Of a stretch of 64,000 nucleotides of DNA, positions 17,433 to 27,317 are shown in pieces. The stretch is from an uncultured Crocinitomix sp. Its GTDB lineage: Bacteria; Bacteroidota; Bacteroidia; Flavobacteriales_D; Crocinitomicaceae. The position numbers and the translations under genes are program-made. Position 1 is the stretch's first letter, and each line of letters opens with the position of its first letter. The notes under the pieces are model-generated. The model was not told the origin of the DNA and made no database searches. It saw nothing but the letters and a program-made list of their open reading frames with translations. Where the stretch lies: NCBI GenBank assembly GCA_937136425.1, contig CAKZON010000020.1, forward strand, positions 1 to 64,000, read 5' to 3'.

Positions 17433-19772
17433 ATGAAACTCCTACCCACCTTAGTCTTATTATTTTGTGTCACTGTCACATTTTCACAATCTACCCAATT
17501 GAATTATAATGAGATTGGTCAACTTATTTTGAAACAAGTTAATGCCTATCGCGATTCAATTGATGCACGACCGCTCAAAAACAATAGCATTTTGCATCAA
17601 GCAGCAGAGGATCATGCTGACTATATGAGCTGGAACAAATATCTGGGTCATGACCAAGTAACGTATAATAAACAAACACCTGCTGAAAGGGTTTTTTATT
17701 ACGGTGGTAATTTCAATTATATTGGAGAAAATGTTGCTGTAATTACACCAAGAATAAATGATTCAACCTTTAAAACATCTGACAAAATAGCTCAGGAGTT
17801 TTTTACATTGTGGATTAATTCTACTGGACATAGAGAAAACATAAGCAAGGATTTTTATTACCAAAGTGGTATTTCATTTGCATACGATTCTAAATCTAAC
17901 AAGCTTTATAGCGCGCAGGTATTCTCAGCTTTGGGTTATAATTTTCCTAGTCGTTTAAAATCTCCTGCAAAGGCTTATGGTGTACAGGCTTACAACGAAG
18001 AAACTTGTGAAGGAAGTAAGAACTTTAGGTATGGAACTTTGAGTTTTGCAAACCATCTCTTTGTGTCTCATGATTCTGTTTTTATTCGATACCATGACAT
18101 TAATTATTTCAAAAAAGTAGTGAGCAACCCCAATGATGGATATGCACTTGACATAGTTTTTCAGGATCAATTACCTTGCAATAGCCCCAATTTATTCCAC
18201 GGCTCTGGAATTTTCGACGGCTATATGTTAGAACCAAAGTTTCAATATGATTTATATAAACACAACTATTCACAAAATCCTAAAAAGCTTATTACTTATA
18301 TTGGAAAGTTACCCAAAGGCATTTCAAACTATGAAATCAATCTTATTTTAATAAAGGACAACATCCGTTGCGATTATTCCTACCCGGTTATAATTCCTTC
18401 AAAAGATATTCCTCCTTTTTATATAGAGCCGTTAATGGTGGATACCATAAGTGAGGTTCCAGCTCAAATTAAATTGGACACAACTATAGAATTAAGTTTT
18501 TCTTTTGAACGTAGCTCGACCAACTGGAATGAAGATCTTTCTTTTAATACGTTTAATTCCATTCGGGCTTATACCAATTTTATTCAATCTGTTGAAATAA
18601 GCACCTTCAGTTCTGTTGAAGGGAAAGAATGGTTCAACATTCGATTACAAGAAGAGCGTGCGGCTAAAATAAAATCATTATTGACAGCTTATGTTAGCAA
18701 TCAAAAAACAGAAGTAAATGTACATTCAAAAGAAAATTGGGAGAAATTTAATAAACAAATCAAGGAAAATAATCTAACCGAATTTGAAGATAAATCACCC
18801 GAAGAAATTAAGCGTTATTTAAAATTAAAAAAAGGAAACACGCTTTATGATTCGCTTTTGTTTGACCAGCGAAAGGCCTCCGCAACAATTAAAATTAAGG
18901 GTATTGTAAAAGGAGATGCTACAGGACCAGAATCACTTTTAATTTGGGATGAAGTGGTCAAACAAAAAAACTTTGCAGCGGCTACACATCTATTATATAG
19001 AGCAGCCCAACAAGAAAACAACTTCGTAACATACGACACCTACAATCCAGAATTAGACACGTTCTATAATTACGCCCCATTCTCATGCAATATTTTAGCA
19101 GAACGAATTAAAAATAATTGGCGTAAACTACCTGTCCAATTAGACAGCACGCAACTCATTAATTTGAGATTAGATAATAAAGCCAATAAATACACTATGG
19201 CCAACTGGATCAATCTGTACTATCACGATCTTTATTGGAGGTCTCGTTATTATTATACCGACCCCTCTAAAAATCAAATAAAAGTAGATCCGGAAATAGT
19301 TCTAAAAAGATTAAACCTTTTAGAAACAGGTGCTTTTGAAGACACAACCTATTGGCCAAAACTGAAATTAAACCAACAGTTAGCATCTATTCAATACTAT
19401 TCTTACATCAATGATTGGCAAAAAGTAAACCTTTATTTTAATCAAATATTCGATCATTTTTTTGACGCCAACTTACCAATTAATGAAGCACATGATTTAG
19501 CTCTTTTCTGCAACTATCATTACAAATATGACATGTCTGTAAAGATGTTAGATCATTATTTTGAACAAGAAACACTGAACGAAAACGCGGCCTTTACTTT
19601 AGCACAAACTGCCACAGTTTTACAAGATGAAATTGAAGAAGAGCGCTATATCGCATATATGACCACCGCCAGAGAGATGAATCCTAAAAGATGGTGCGGT
19701 TGGCTAAATAGCAATTTTCAAGTAATGCGCAATGAGAAAGTAAAAGGTATGTACTGCGAACATTGTAATTAA
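17433..19772 (+). CDS. CAP (SCP/PR1) domain protein with OmpA-like region
   Basis: The 779-residue product has a signal peptide (residues 1-18) and an N-terminal CAP domain at about 25-175, recognisable from VNAYRDS, AAEDHADYMSW, GHRENI and the GENVAV block. Residues about 350-490 look like a divergent OmpA-like domain (FSSVEGKEWFNIRLQEERA, then LLFDQRKASATIKI). The C-terminal 250 residues are helical and unassigned. This points to a periplasmic or outer-membrane protein that may contact the peptidoglycan. It follows the sodium symporter gene by 36 bases. The CAP assignment is confident, the OmpA-like one moderate. Confidence 0.8.
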   Translation: MKLLPTLVLLFCVTVTFSQSTQLNYNEIGQLILKQVNAYRDSIDARPLKNNSILHQAAEDHADYMSWNKYLGHDQVTYNKQTPAERVFYYGGNFNYIGENVAVITPRINDSTFKTSDKIAQEFFTLWINSTGHRENISKDFYYQSGISFAYDSKSNKLYSAQVFSALGYNFPSRLKSPAKAYGVQAYNEETCEGSKNFRYGTLSFANHLFVSHDSVFIRYHDINYFKKVVSNPNDGYALDIVFQDQLPCNSPNLFHGSGIFDGYMLEPKFQYDLYKHNYSQNPKKLITYIGKLPKGISNYEINLILIKDNIRCDYSYPVIIPSKDIPPFYIEPLMVDTISEVPAQIKLDTTIELSFSFERSSTNWNEDLSFNTFNSIRAYTNFIQSVEISTFSSVEGKEWFNIRLQEERAAKIKSLLTAYVSNQKTEVNVHSKENWEKFNKQIKENNLTEFEDKSPEEIKRYLKLKKGNTLYDSLLFDQRKASATIKIKGIVKGDATGPESLLIWDEVVKQKNFAAATHLLYRAAQQENNFVTYDTYNPELDTFYNYAPFSCNILAERIKNNWRKLPVQLDSTQLINLRLDNKANKYTMANWINLYYHDLYWRSRYYYTDPSKNQIKVDPEIVLKRLNLLETGAFEDTTYWPKLKLNQQLASIQYYSYINDWQKVNLYFNQIFDHFFDANLPINEAHDLALFCNYHYKYDMSVKMLDHYFEQETLNENAAFTLAQTATVLQDEIEEERYIAYMTTAREMNPKRWCGWLNSNFQVMRNEKVKGMYCEHCN

Positions 19773-19794
19773 TCAAATCTGCAAGTCGTAAAAT

Positions 19795-19812
19795 GAAATA
19801 GATTTCTATTTC
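19795..19812. terminator. Possible bidirectional terminator
   Basis: GAAATAG at 19795-19801 pairs with CTATTTC at 19806-19812 around a four-base loop between two convergent genes. The stem is AT-rich and there is no long T run, so efficiency is doubtful. Confidence 0.35.
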
Positions 19813-19836
19813 CGCATTCGGTTTAATCTAAGCTAC

Positions 19837-22800
19837 CTATTTACCCCGCCTTTTATCTTTACCTAAGGTTACTTTATAATCCGTTTCATCCCCTACTATT
19901 TTGATATTGACAAAGCCTCGTTTTTTCTCAGGGTCTGCATATTCAATTTCATCTACTTGGTCAGGATCAACCTCTTCTTTATTCTTGCCAAACAATTTTT
20001 TAAACCCTGTTCCTGCAACTAATGATAGCGGAACTCGAATATAGTATTCCATATTGTACTCCATATCTTGCTTGCCTGAAATAAGCATATAACCTAAAGA
20101 AGAATTGATGGCCATTTCTGGTATGTTAATAGTACCGTTTGTAAAATCAACATGATTTTGTAGTGAATCAAACTTTACATTATTTACATTTTTGTCCACG
20201 AAATATTCCTTCAACTCAACAATTGGTGCAAAATTCACCAATGAACCATTTAATATTTCCACATCCATGTGTATTTCTGAATCATTTATAATTGGAACAA
20301 AGTCAGCATGCACATGAATTTTACCTGTAATTGTGGTTGTGATTTCTCCGTGTAAATTTTCAGATACCAAGTGGTCTTGCCCAAAGTTTTCAAACTTAAA
20401 AAGCAATTTGTCCAAATCAATTCCAACCAATTTTAATTTAGGGCTGAAATAAATTTTATCCTTATCAGACCCATTAATATAACCTCCCATTTCCATACGT
20501 CCACCAGCAGTTTTCAAGCGCATGGTGTCTATATAGATGTAATGATCTGGTGTTGTGCGCAATCTTGCATGCAGGTCGTCCAATAAGTAGCGGTGGTAGT
20601 TCATTCGATCAATATCAAGATCAAAAGTCATGGTTGAAAATGGTAATTCATATATATTAAAAACATCCTCATGTTCTTCTGGTGATGATGCTAATTCGCC
20701 TGGAGGTGTATTGTAATTAAACAATTCGTCAAAATCCAATCGGGCGGCTCTCAATCCAAAATGATTATCTCTTTTTCTAATCGCTTCGTCATCCCCAAAG
20801 TAGTAGTTCATATCCATACTAAATGTTGAACGCCCAATTTTTCCATCAAGCTCCTCCACAACCAAATGCTCATCTTCAATATGAATACGCCCATTGAAAT
20901 CCTCAAACTTCATAGGATGTATTTCCATTTTTCCGGCTACCTGTGTTAATCTAAAATCTGATGACTGAAGCCCTTCATTAAAATGAAGCTCAACTGAACC
21001 ATGCAATTTTAAGTCATCTAACACCTCATGTCGATAATCCTCAGGCACATAATTTTCTCCTTTGTAAGAAAATAAGTCTTCTAATTGCAACTTGTTGGAT
21101 GTTAAGTCAAAATCAATTTTTGTATCACCTTTTGGATGTTCCTCTAACCATCTTTCATAATCCAATAATTGCCCAATAAAATGAAAATCAGATTGATCTA
21201 TCATGCCTGAAAAATCAATAATTCTAAAATTGGAATCATCCACAAAAATATCCGCATGAAAATCATGCAATGTATGCGGATAATGCTCTAGTTTGGCATA
21301 TAAATCATCTATAAAAAATTCACCAACCGGTAAATTAATAGATTCAGTAAAGCTTTTTGCGGTAGAGACAAATTTTAACCTCATTCTAAAGTCATCAATC
21401 TTTTCATCTACAGGTTCCGATTCAGGGTTACCTGTCGTTGTTATTTGTGCAATATCCAATAGCTTTGATTCAACAATCACATCTGTAGTAATCTCCTTAT
21501 CAGTATGATGTATGATTGCAGGTAAATCAGAAATGCTTCCAGATATTTTAATGTCTGAATCACCAATATTTCCAGAAAAGTATTCAATTTCCGCGGCGTG
21601 TCCTTCAATTACAATTCTTGTATTCAAATTTGAAAATGGCAAATGAAAATCAACAGGTTTAAAACCTACATTTTTCATTAAAATTTCAGAATAATAAGCT
21701 TCATTTAATCGTTCAATAGACCTTTCAGGGTTTGTCAAATCAATGATATCATGAAATTTCATGTGCATTTGGATATTACCACCCAAATTTTCAAAACTCG
21801 TTGCATTTATAAATGACGCCAGAAATTCCAAATCAAAATCTGAATCGAGCGTCATATCAATATCAGGAGCATCAAAATTTTTCACAAATAAATTTGCTGT
21901 AAACGTTCCTGCTTCTGGCTTTGCTGAAAAATCACTCAATTTAAACTCCATATTTTCCAAACCAGGTAATCCATTATTGGTGTAATAGCCCGAAAAGTTG
22001 AGTTGATCAATTTTTTTATGAGATAAATTGTTTTCAAAATGTGCATTTTCACATCCAAAAACAGCGTAAACATGAGGTGTATTTCCATTTACTGCTTTAC
22101 CGGTAATATTTACATCAAATTCAATGTCACCTGCATTATCATAAATTGCAAGTGTAGGATGTAACTCTTCTGGAGCCAGATCCATAAAAAGTTTAAAGTT
22201 CTTTTTCTTACCGTATAAATTTAAATCAATGTCATAATCGTTTTTAATATCTATTGTTCCTTCACCACTGAATGTACTATGCTCTAATTCCAATTCTGAT
22301 GGACTAATTACAAGTTTTTCATCTTCTTTAAAATACTCAACTTCACTACTTATGTTAAGATGTTTATGTTTAAAAAAAGTAGTGTCCCCTCCCTTAATAA
22401 CATTCATCTCCATTTGTGCATCAATTGCCGCTAATACATGATCTTCATTTGTTTTAAAAGATAATTCTGCATGATCAACAAAAGATTCAACGATTAGTCC
22501 ATTTAATTCATTCAGCTTATAAATGTCCACATCTATTAACTCTATTGATTTAAGGTGAATATTAAAGTCTTCCTGAACCTCTTCTATTGGTTTGGTTGAT
22601 GTTAATGCTTTAACAATATTTAATTCTCCATCTGTATGTTGAATCGCATGAATATATCCATTTTTTAACTCCAGTACTTTTATATCATAGCTTCCTGAAA
22701 TCAAAGTCCAGAGATCAAATCCCGCATATAAATTTTCTAAGCTAAGAATTGGATCTTTGTGGTTCTCTTTATCCTCATAGATTTTAACATTATCAAATGT

Positions 22801-23025
22801 AATTGAGATATAAGGAAAGTTTTCAAATGGGCTAACGTGAGAGTCTTCAATTTCGATTTCACCTACAAAGTCGGAATTTAAATCTTCCACAATTTTTTGC
22901 ACCAATGCATCCTGTTTCCAATATGCCACAATAACAACTATTGTAAATAGTAGTATAGGTGTTGCTATTGACCAAATCAATAGTCTTTTCCAAAATTTCC
23001 ATCTTTTTAAAAAACCGAATGCCAC
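19837..23025 (-). CDS. Large AsmA-like protein
   Basis: This 1062-residue protein has one N-terminal membrane span (residues 14-36) and a very long beta-rich periplasmic body, ending in an AsmA-like C-terminal domain near VGIDLDKLLFKFENFGQ and the NGSLVNFAPI block. AsmA-like proteins such as TamB and YhdP form hydrophobic grooves that carry phospholipids between the two membranes, so an envelope lipid-transport or assembly role is likely. The C-terminal tail is very basic and charged (KRRGK). It is transcribed alone, convergent with the CAP-domain gene and divergent from the VWA gene. Confidence 0.82.
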   Translation of the reverse strand: MAFGFLKRWKFWKRLLIWSIATPILLFTIVVIVAYWKQDALVQKIVEDLNSDFVGEIEIEDSHVSPFENFPYISITFDNVKIYEDKENHKDPILSLENLYAGFDLWTLISGSYDIKVLELKNGYIHAIQHTDGELNIVKALTSTKPIEEVQEDFNIHLKSIELIDVDIYKLNELNGLIVESFVDHAELSFKTNEDHVLAAIDAQMEMNVIKGGDTTFFKHKHLNISSEVEYFKEDEKLVISPSELELEHSTFSGEGTIDIKNDYDIDLNLYGKKKNFKLFMDLAPEELHPTLAIYDNAGDIEFDVNITGKAVNGNTPHVYAVFGCENAHFENNLSHKKIDQLNFSGYYTNNGLPGLENMEFKLSDFSAKPEAGTFTANLFVKNFDAPDIDMTLDSDFDLEFLASFINATSFENLGGNIQMHMKFHDIIDLTNPERSIERLNEAYYSEILMKNVGFKPVDFHLPFSNLNTRIVIEGHAAEIEYFSGNIGDSDIKISGSISDLPAIIHHTDKEITTDVIVESKLLDIAQITTTGNPESEPVDEKIDDFRMRLKFVSTAKSFTESINLPVGEFFIDDLYAKLEHYPHTLHDFHADIFVDDSNFRIIDFSGMIDQSDFHFIGQLLDYERWLEEHPKGDTKIDFDLTSNKLQLEDLFSYKGENYVPEDYRHEVLDDLKLHGSVELHFNEGLQSSDFRLTQVAGKMEIHPMKFEDFNGRIHIEDEHLVVEELDGKIGRSTFSMDMNYYFGDDEAIRKRDNHFGLRAARLDFDELFNYNTPPGELASSPEEHEDVFNIYELPFSTMTFDLDIDRMNYHRYLLDDLHARLRTTPDHYIYIDTMRLKTAGGRMEMGGYINGSDKDKIYFSPKLKLVGIDLDKLLFKFENFGQDHLVSENLHGEITTTITGKIHVHADFVPIINDSEIHMDVEILNGSLVNFAPIVELKEYFVDKNVNNVKFDSLQNHVDFTNGTINIPEMAINSSLGYMLISGKQDMEYNMEYYIRVPLSLVAGTGFKKLFGKNKEEVDPDQVDEIEYADPEKKRGFVNIKIVGDETDYKVTLGKDKRRGK

Positions 23026-23332
23026 GTGTAAATTTTAATTCTTAACCAGTCAATATAACTATTCCTTAAAGATATTGAAGTTTGAGCATCATTTTTTGCC
23101 CACATTTCTTGTTACGGCTTTGCAGGAATTGTAATTCTACATCTATCATTAAACAAAATTCCGCACTAGTATCGCAGGATTGCAAATCCTGCGTAGCACG
23201 AATTGTTAGTTGTGAAATTGAACAGCGTTTTTTGTTACGGTTTTGCAGGATTTGTAATCCTGCGTAGCACGCAATGTTATGCTGCTTTTATGGAAATCAA
23301 ATCACAAATGCATCCATTAAGAAAGATTATTT
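23026..23332. other. Intergenic region with REP-like repeats
   Basis: This 307-base gap lies between the divergent AsmA-like and VWA genes. It holds a cluster of related palindromic repeats (listed separately) and the two promoters. A 61-codon open frame across the repeats has no coding character and was not called. No RNA gene was seen. Confidence 0.8.
23109..23270. repeat. REP-like palindromic repeat, two full copies and one partial
   Basis: Copy B has CGCAGGAT at 23173-23180 pairing with ATCCTGCG at 23186-23193; copy C has GCAGGAT at 23245-23251 pairing with ATCCTGC at 23257-23263. Both continue into the same tail, GCGTAGCAC. Copy A (23109-23140) shares the head TTGTTACGG.TTTGCAGG with copy C (from 23232) but its palindrome is decayed. 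The pattern matches repetitive extragenic palindromes, which spread in genomes with help from REP-associated transposases; no such gene is in this window. Confidence 0.75.
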
Positions 23333-25207
23333 ATGAAAGCAGCAATTATTTTAATAAGCATATTAATTTCCTCCATTACCTATTCACAAAGCACAGGTAC
23401 AATACAAGGAACAGTTACGGACATTGAAACTGGTGAACCGCTCTCGTTTGTTAAAGTTCTTTTGGAGCAAACTCCTGAAGTTCCTTTAAACGGAGCAGCT
23501 ACAGATTTTGATGGTAAATTTAAACTCACAAATATCACTTGCGATACATTTGACCTTAGAGTTCGTTTTATAGGATATGAAGCTAAACTAATTAAAGATG
23601 TAGTTGTCAACCCCAATCAAATTACATTCGTAAAAGTTGAAATGGAAACTTCTGACCAAATGCTCGATTGTGTTGTGATTTCAAGAGATGAGATTCAAAT
23701 GAGTAGGAGCGTAAGCGCAACGGCTATTGCATCCACAGTTGGAGGGGTGTATAAAGAAGGACGTAGAAGAGATCGATCAGGCCGTAACAAAGAACAAAAC
23801 ACCGAATCCTATTCAAAAATTGAAAGTAATAAGTTTAAAAAAGTAAAAAACGATCCACTTTCAACCTTTAGTATTGATGTTGATAAAGCCGCGTATAGCA
23901 ATACTCGTAGGTTTATAACTAGTGGAAATTTGCCTCCTGCAGATGCAGTGCGTATTGAGGAAATGATTAACTATTTTAAATATGATTACGCACAACCTAC
24001 AGATAACACTCCCTTTGCCATTCATACAGAATACACCGAATGTGCTTGGAATAAAGACCATAAATTGGTACAAATAGGACTCAAGGGTAAAGAAATGGAA
24101 ATGGAAAACGCACCCGCAAGTAATCTAGTTTTCTTAATTGATGTTTCAGGCTCAATGCAGTCTCCCAATAAATTAGATTTACTAAAAACTGGCTTTGAAT
24201 TATTGGTGGATCAATTACGACCAAAAGACAAAATTTCAGTTGTGGTATATGCAGGTGCAGCTGGGGTAGTTTTAGAATCAACCGCAGGAAATAAAAAAGA
24301 GACCATTAAATCAGCCTTGCAAGGGTTAACAGCAGGCGGTTCCACTGCCGGAGGAGAAGGAATTGAATTGGCTTATTCCATAGCGAAAAAGAACTTTGTA
24401 AAAAATGGGAATAACCGTGTTATTTTAGCTTCGGATGGAGACTTTAATGTAGGAACTTCTAGCGAAAGTGAGTTGGAAAAGTTAATTGAAAGTAAACGAA
24501 ATGATGACATTTTCTTATCCGTTTTAGGATTTGGAACAGGGAATTATCAAGATTCGAAAATGGAACGTTTAGCAGATAAAGGCAATGGAAACTATGCTTA
24601 TATTGACAATATATTTGAAGCAAAAAAAGTACTGGTTACTGAAATTGGTGGAACGCTATTTACCATTGCAAAGGATGTTAAAATTCAAGTTGAGTTTAAT
24701 CCTAAACATGTAAAAGGGTATCGATTAATCGGCTATGAAAATCGCGTTTTAGAAAATGATGATTTTAATGACGACAAAAAGGATGCTGGGGAATTGGGCG
24801 CCGGACATACAGTAACTGCCTTGTATGAAATTATACCCGCCAACTCTAAAGAAAAAGTTTCAAATATTGATCCATTAAAATATCAAACCACGGCTAATGC
24901 CAAAGGAAATTTAAATGAGGTTTTAACCGTAAAATTGCGTTATAAAGAACCAAAAGGAGTAAAATCTAAATTGATAGAGCAAGTTTTGCATGACAATATT
25001 ATACCACTTAGTGAAGCTTCAAATGACATTCAATTTGCTAGCGCAATTGCCGAATTTGGTTTGCTGTTACGCAACTCTGAGTTTAAAGCTGATGCCAATT
25101 ATGAAGCATTAATTGCGCGTGCACGACTAGCCAAAGGAGAGGATATTGAAGGATATAGAGCTGAATTTATTAAACTCGCAGAGATGGCTATGGAATTAAC
25201 CAAATAA
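23333..25207 (+). CDS. VWA-domain protein with carboxypeptidase-like N-terminal domain
   Basis: The 624-residue product has a signal peptide (residues 1-18), an N-terminal carboxypeptidase regulatory-like beta domain at about 22-107 (GTIQGTVTDIETGEPLSFV), a basic linker (EGRRRDRSGR), a YfbK-type N-terminal region (PLSTFSIDVDKAAYSNTRRF), and a von Willebrand A domain at about 260-430 with an intact MIDAS motif DVSGSM. The C-terminal 150 residues match the DUF3520 region usual in this family. VWA domains bind protein partners through a metal ion, so an envelope scaffold or adhesion role is likely. The partner is unknown. Confidence 0.88.
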   Translation: MKAAIILISILISSITYSQSTGTIQGTVTDIETGEPLSFVKVLLEQTPEVPLNGAATDFDGKFKLTNITCDTFDLRVRFIGYEAKLIKDVVVNPNQITFVKVEMETSDQMLDCVVISRDEIQMSRSVSATAIASTVGGVYKEGRRRDRSGRNKEQNTESYSKIESNKFKKVKNDPLSTFSIDVDKAAYSNTRRFITSGNLPPADAVRIEEMINYFKYDYAQPTDNTPFAIHTEYTECAWNKDHKLVQIGLKGKEMEMENAPASNLVFLIDVSGSMQSPNKLDLLKTGFELLVDQLRPKDKISVVVYAGAAGVVLESTAGNKKETIKSALQGLTAGGSTAGGEGIELAYSIAKKNFVKNGNNRVILASDGDFNVGTSSESELEKLIESKRNDDIFLSVLGFGTGNYQDSKMERLADKGNGNYAYIDNIFEAKKVLVTEIGGTLFTIAKDVKIQVEFNPKHVKGYRLIGYENRVLENDDFNDDKKDAGELGAGHTVTALYEIIPANSKEKVSNIDPLKYQTTANAKGNLNEVLTVKLRYKEPKGVKSKLIEQVLHDNIIPLSEASNDIQFASAIAEFGLLLRNSEFKADANYEALIARARLAKGEDIEGYRAEFIKLAEMAMELTK

Positions 25208-25214
25208 ATTTAAA

Positions 25215-25243
25215 AAGCCCCAAACTCATTGAATTTGGGGCTT
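25215..25243. terminator. Bidirectional intrinsic terminator between VWA and lectin genes
   Basis: AAGCCCCAAA at 25215-25224 pairs perfectly with TTTGGGGCTT at 25234-25243 around a nine-base loop. On the minus strand it is followed at once by a T run, so it suits the lectin gene best; on the plus strand it lies eight bases after the VWA stop codon. Confidence 0.85.
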
Positions 25244-25263
25244 ACTATTTTTATGAAATTGTA

Positions 25264-26076
25264 TTAAATACTGTTTTCGCAAGAAGATACTGCTCCTTTA
25301 AAACCAATTGGGCCTTCGCCTTGATAGTTCATAGTTCCAGTAAATGTTGCTCCATTGTCAGCAGATGTAATATTTAAAGCAGTAGCGTATTGACCGTCTC
25401 TTGTTCCAATAATCATTGTGCCAGCTTCATGCCATGGCGCATCATCTCCGCCCCACTGGTTTTCAACCGCATAATTATTTCCATTTTGCAATGTGGCTTT
25501 AAAGCCAATTGGGCCTTCCCCATCATATGTCATTGTACCTGTAAATTCTTTCCCGTCTTCTGATTTAATATCAAAAGCAACTGGTTTTTGTCCTGCTCTG
25601 GTTCCAAGCTGCATAGTTCCACCAAGATTCCAAGCTGCATCATCACCACCCCATTGGTTTTCGACTGTATAGCTCGTTCCTGTTTCAGAAGCACCTTCAA
25701 AACCAATTGGACCTTCTCCAACATAAGTCATAGTTCCGGTTAATGAATCTTGAACACGATCAACAATAAGTTGGGTTGCATTTTGTCCGGTTCTTGCTCC
25801 AATTATCCAGTTTCCACCAGGGTGCCATTCAGCTTCAGATCCTCCCCATTGGTTTTCAACTTTATAATTGCTGCCAGCTATTTGCGTTGCTCTAACTCCA
25901 ATAGGGCCTTCTCCTTCATAAACCATTGTCCCTGAAAAAGTTTTACCTTCATCTTCTGATGAAATATTGATATTTACAACTTTTTGATCGTTTCTACATC
26001 CCAAAACAAAAGTTCCTGATGCGTGCCATGGTTTATTTTTTCCACCCCATTGGTTTTGTACTGCGTATAATGCCAT
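25264..26076 (-). CDS. OAA-family lectin with four tandem repeats
   Basis: The 270-residue product consists of four tandem repeats of about 66-67 residues, each with NQWGG near its start and EGPIG near its end (for example YTVENQWGGDDAAW and GEGPIGFK). This is the pattern of the Oscillatoria agardhii agglutinin homologue family, whose members bind high-mannose glycans; cyanobacterial OAA has two repeats and the Myxococcus haemagglutinin MBHA has four, as here. Each repeat keeps the WGG and the GTM.Y segments that line the sugar sites. There is no signal peptide, so it is cytoplasmic or released by another route. It is monocistronic, with a shared terminator at its end and a promoter-like TACTTTAG box upstream. 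Confidence 0.93.
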   Translation of the reverse strand: MALYAVQNQWGGKNKPWHASGTFVLGCRNDQKVVNINISSEDEGKTFSGTMVYEGEGPIGVRATQIAGSNYKVENQWGGSEAEWHPGGNWIIGARTGQNATQLIVDRVQDSLTGTMTYVGEGPIGFEGASETGTSYTVENQWGGDDAAWNLGGTMQLGTRAGQKPVAFDIKSEDGKEFTGTMTYDGEGPIGFKATLQNGNNYAVENQWGGDDAPWHEAGTMIIGTRDGQYATALNITSADNGATFTGTMNYQGEGPIGFKGAVSSCENSI

Positions 26077-26242
26077 AATTAAAAGATTAGGTTAAATTAA
26101 TTCTCTAAAGTAGCTATTACCTTGTGATCGATATACCGTAATTATACCCCTCTAATTGCAATGGGTATTTATACATTTATAGAATTTTTCCCTCATTTAA
26201 ATTAATCTTGGCTATTTTTAAGTTGATTCTAATTACCCTTAA

Positions 26243-26716
26243 ATGAAATATTACTTATTTATATTATTCCCTTTCTTTATGGCATGCGAAGATTCTATTA
26301 CCTTGGATGTTGCTAAAGTATCGTCTATTCATTATGCTTTTCACGACTCTTCTGTTCCACCCCAATATCATAGAAGTTATGACATCAAAATTAGTCGAAC
26401 AGATGTTCACGTTACAGTAGACTCATATGGAGATGAATTGGCAAATGAAAACTATGAACTATCATCTGAACAATTTAGCGACTTGATTAATACAATTAAC
26501 CAGTCAAACCTAGTTTCAGGAGCAATCAAAGCGGAAGAAGGTTGTGTTGGTGGCACTAGTGAAAGTTTGGTTATTAATGAATCTAACGCACAGGTTTATA
26601 AAGGAACAATTGACAATTGCGGTGGAACTGCAATTCCTTCAACCTTTGGCGACATAAAAACCGTTGTTAATGCCATTAAAGCCTTAGTACCCAACTTGGC
26701 AGAATTGCGTAAATAA
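26243..26716 (+). CDS. Putative lipoprotein of unknown function
   Basis: The 157-residue product has a short lipoprotein signal with cysteine 15 (FFMACEDS) and a small globular domain with two further cysteines near residues 100 and 118 (EEGCVGG, DNCGG) that may form a disulfide. No family was recognised. A small membrane-protein gene follows after 12 bases, so the two are likely co-transcribed. Confidence 0.7.
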   Translation: MKYYLFILFPFFMACEDSITLDVAKVSSIHYAFHDSSVPPQYHRSYDIKISRTDVHVTVDSYGDELANENYELSSEQFSDLINTINQSNLVSGAIKAEEGCVGGTSESLVINESNAQVYKGTIDNCGGTAIPSTFGDIKTVVNAIKALVPNLAELRK

Positions 26717-26728
26717 GGTGTTTTACAT

Positions 26729-27268
26729 ATGATTATACTCATCTTAATTGTTTACAGCGTACCAATTTTACTCCTCCTCTTGTCAATAAATTGGGTATTA
26801 AATAAAGAAGGCAAGAAAAAGTTGGCTCAACGAGTTTTGGGATTTGGGGTGTTATTATTATTCCTTGCCACAATTTTCTTTTCTATATTCGATTGGAAAC
26901 AACGAAGGCATATAATTGAATTTGAACTGGGTAGTCAATATTTATTTGAAATCATTGCTACAGAGCAACCAGGGTTTAAGGATACTCCAGTTAACTTCTT
27001 TTTGAAAATTGAAATGCAAGAAACAGAAAAAATTGGAACTTTTGAGTTTACATGCGGCGAAGGCCCCACCTTGCAATTCATAACATTACAAGATCGTCCA
27101 AATGATATTTTAATCCATGGTGTTAATTACAACGCGGGAACAGAAAGAATGATTGATATGCAATCACTAAAAATGAATTATAGTTCTGTATCTTATGATG
27201 ATTCATTAGTAAATGCAATAAATATAGTTGAGCTTAGTTATGATTATCAGTTAACAAAGATTAAATAA
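26729..27268 (+). CDS. Small membrane protein of unknown function
   Basis: The 179-residue product has two N-terminal hydrophobic spans at about residues 1-22 and 36-55, then a soluble domain of about 120 residues that would lie on one side of the membrane. No family was recognised. It starts 12 bases after the lipoprotein gene and ends 49 bases before a convergent gene. Confidence 0.65.
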   Translation: MIILILIVYSVPILLLLLSINWVLNKEGKKKLAQRVLGFGVLLLFLATIFFSIFDWKQRRHIIEFELGSQYLFEIIATEQPGFKDTPVNFFLKIEMQETEKIGTFEFTCGEGPTLQFITLQDRPNDILIHGVNYNAGTERMIDMQSLKMNYSSVSYDDSLVNAINIVELSYDYQLTKIK

Positions 27269-27317
27269 ATACAGATTTTCAAAAGAGTACATTCATACAA
27301 TACAGACGACTATTTTA

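Noticed and set aside
23082-23427. Short open frames across the REP region
   Set aside because: They follow the repeat sequence, overlap each other and lack any coding signal or start context.
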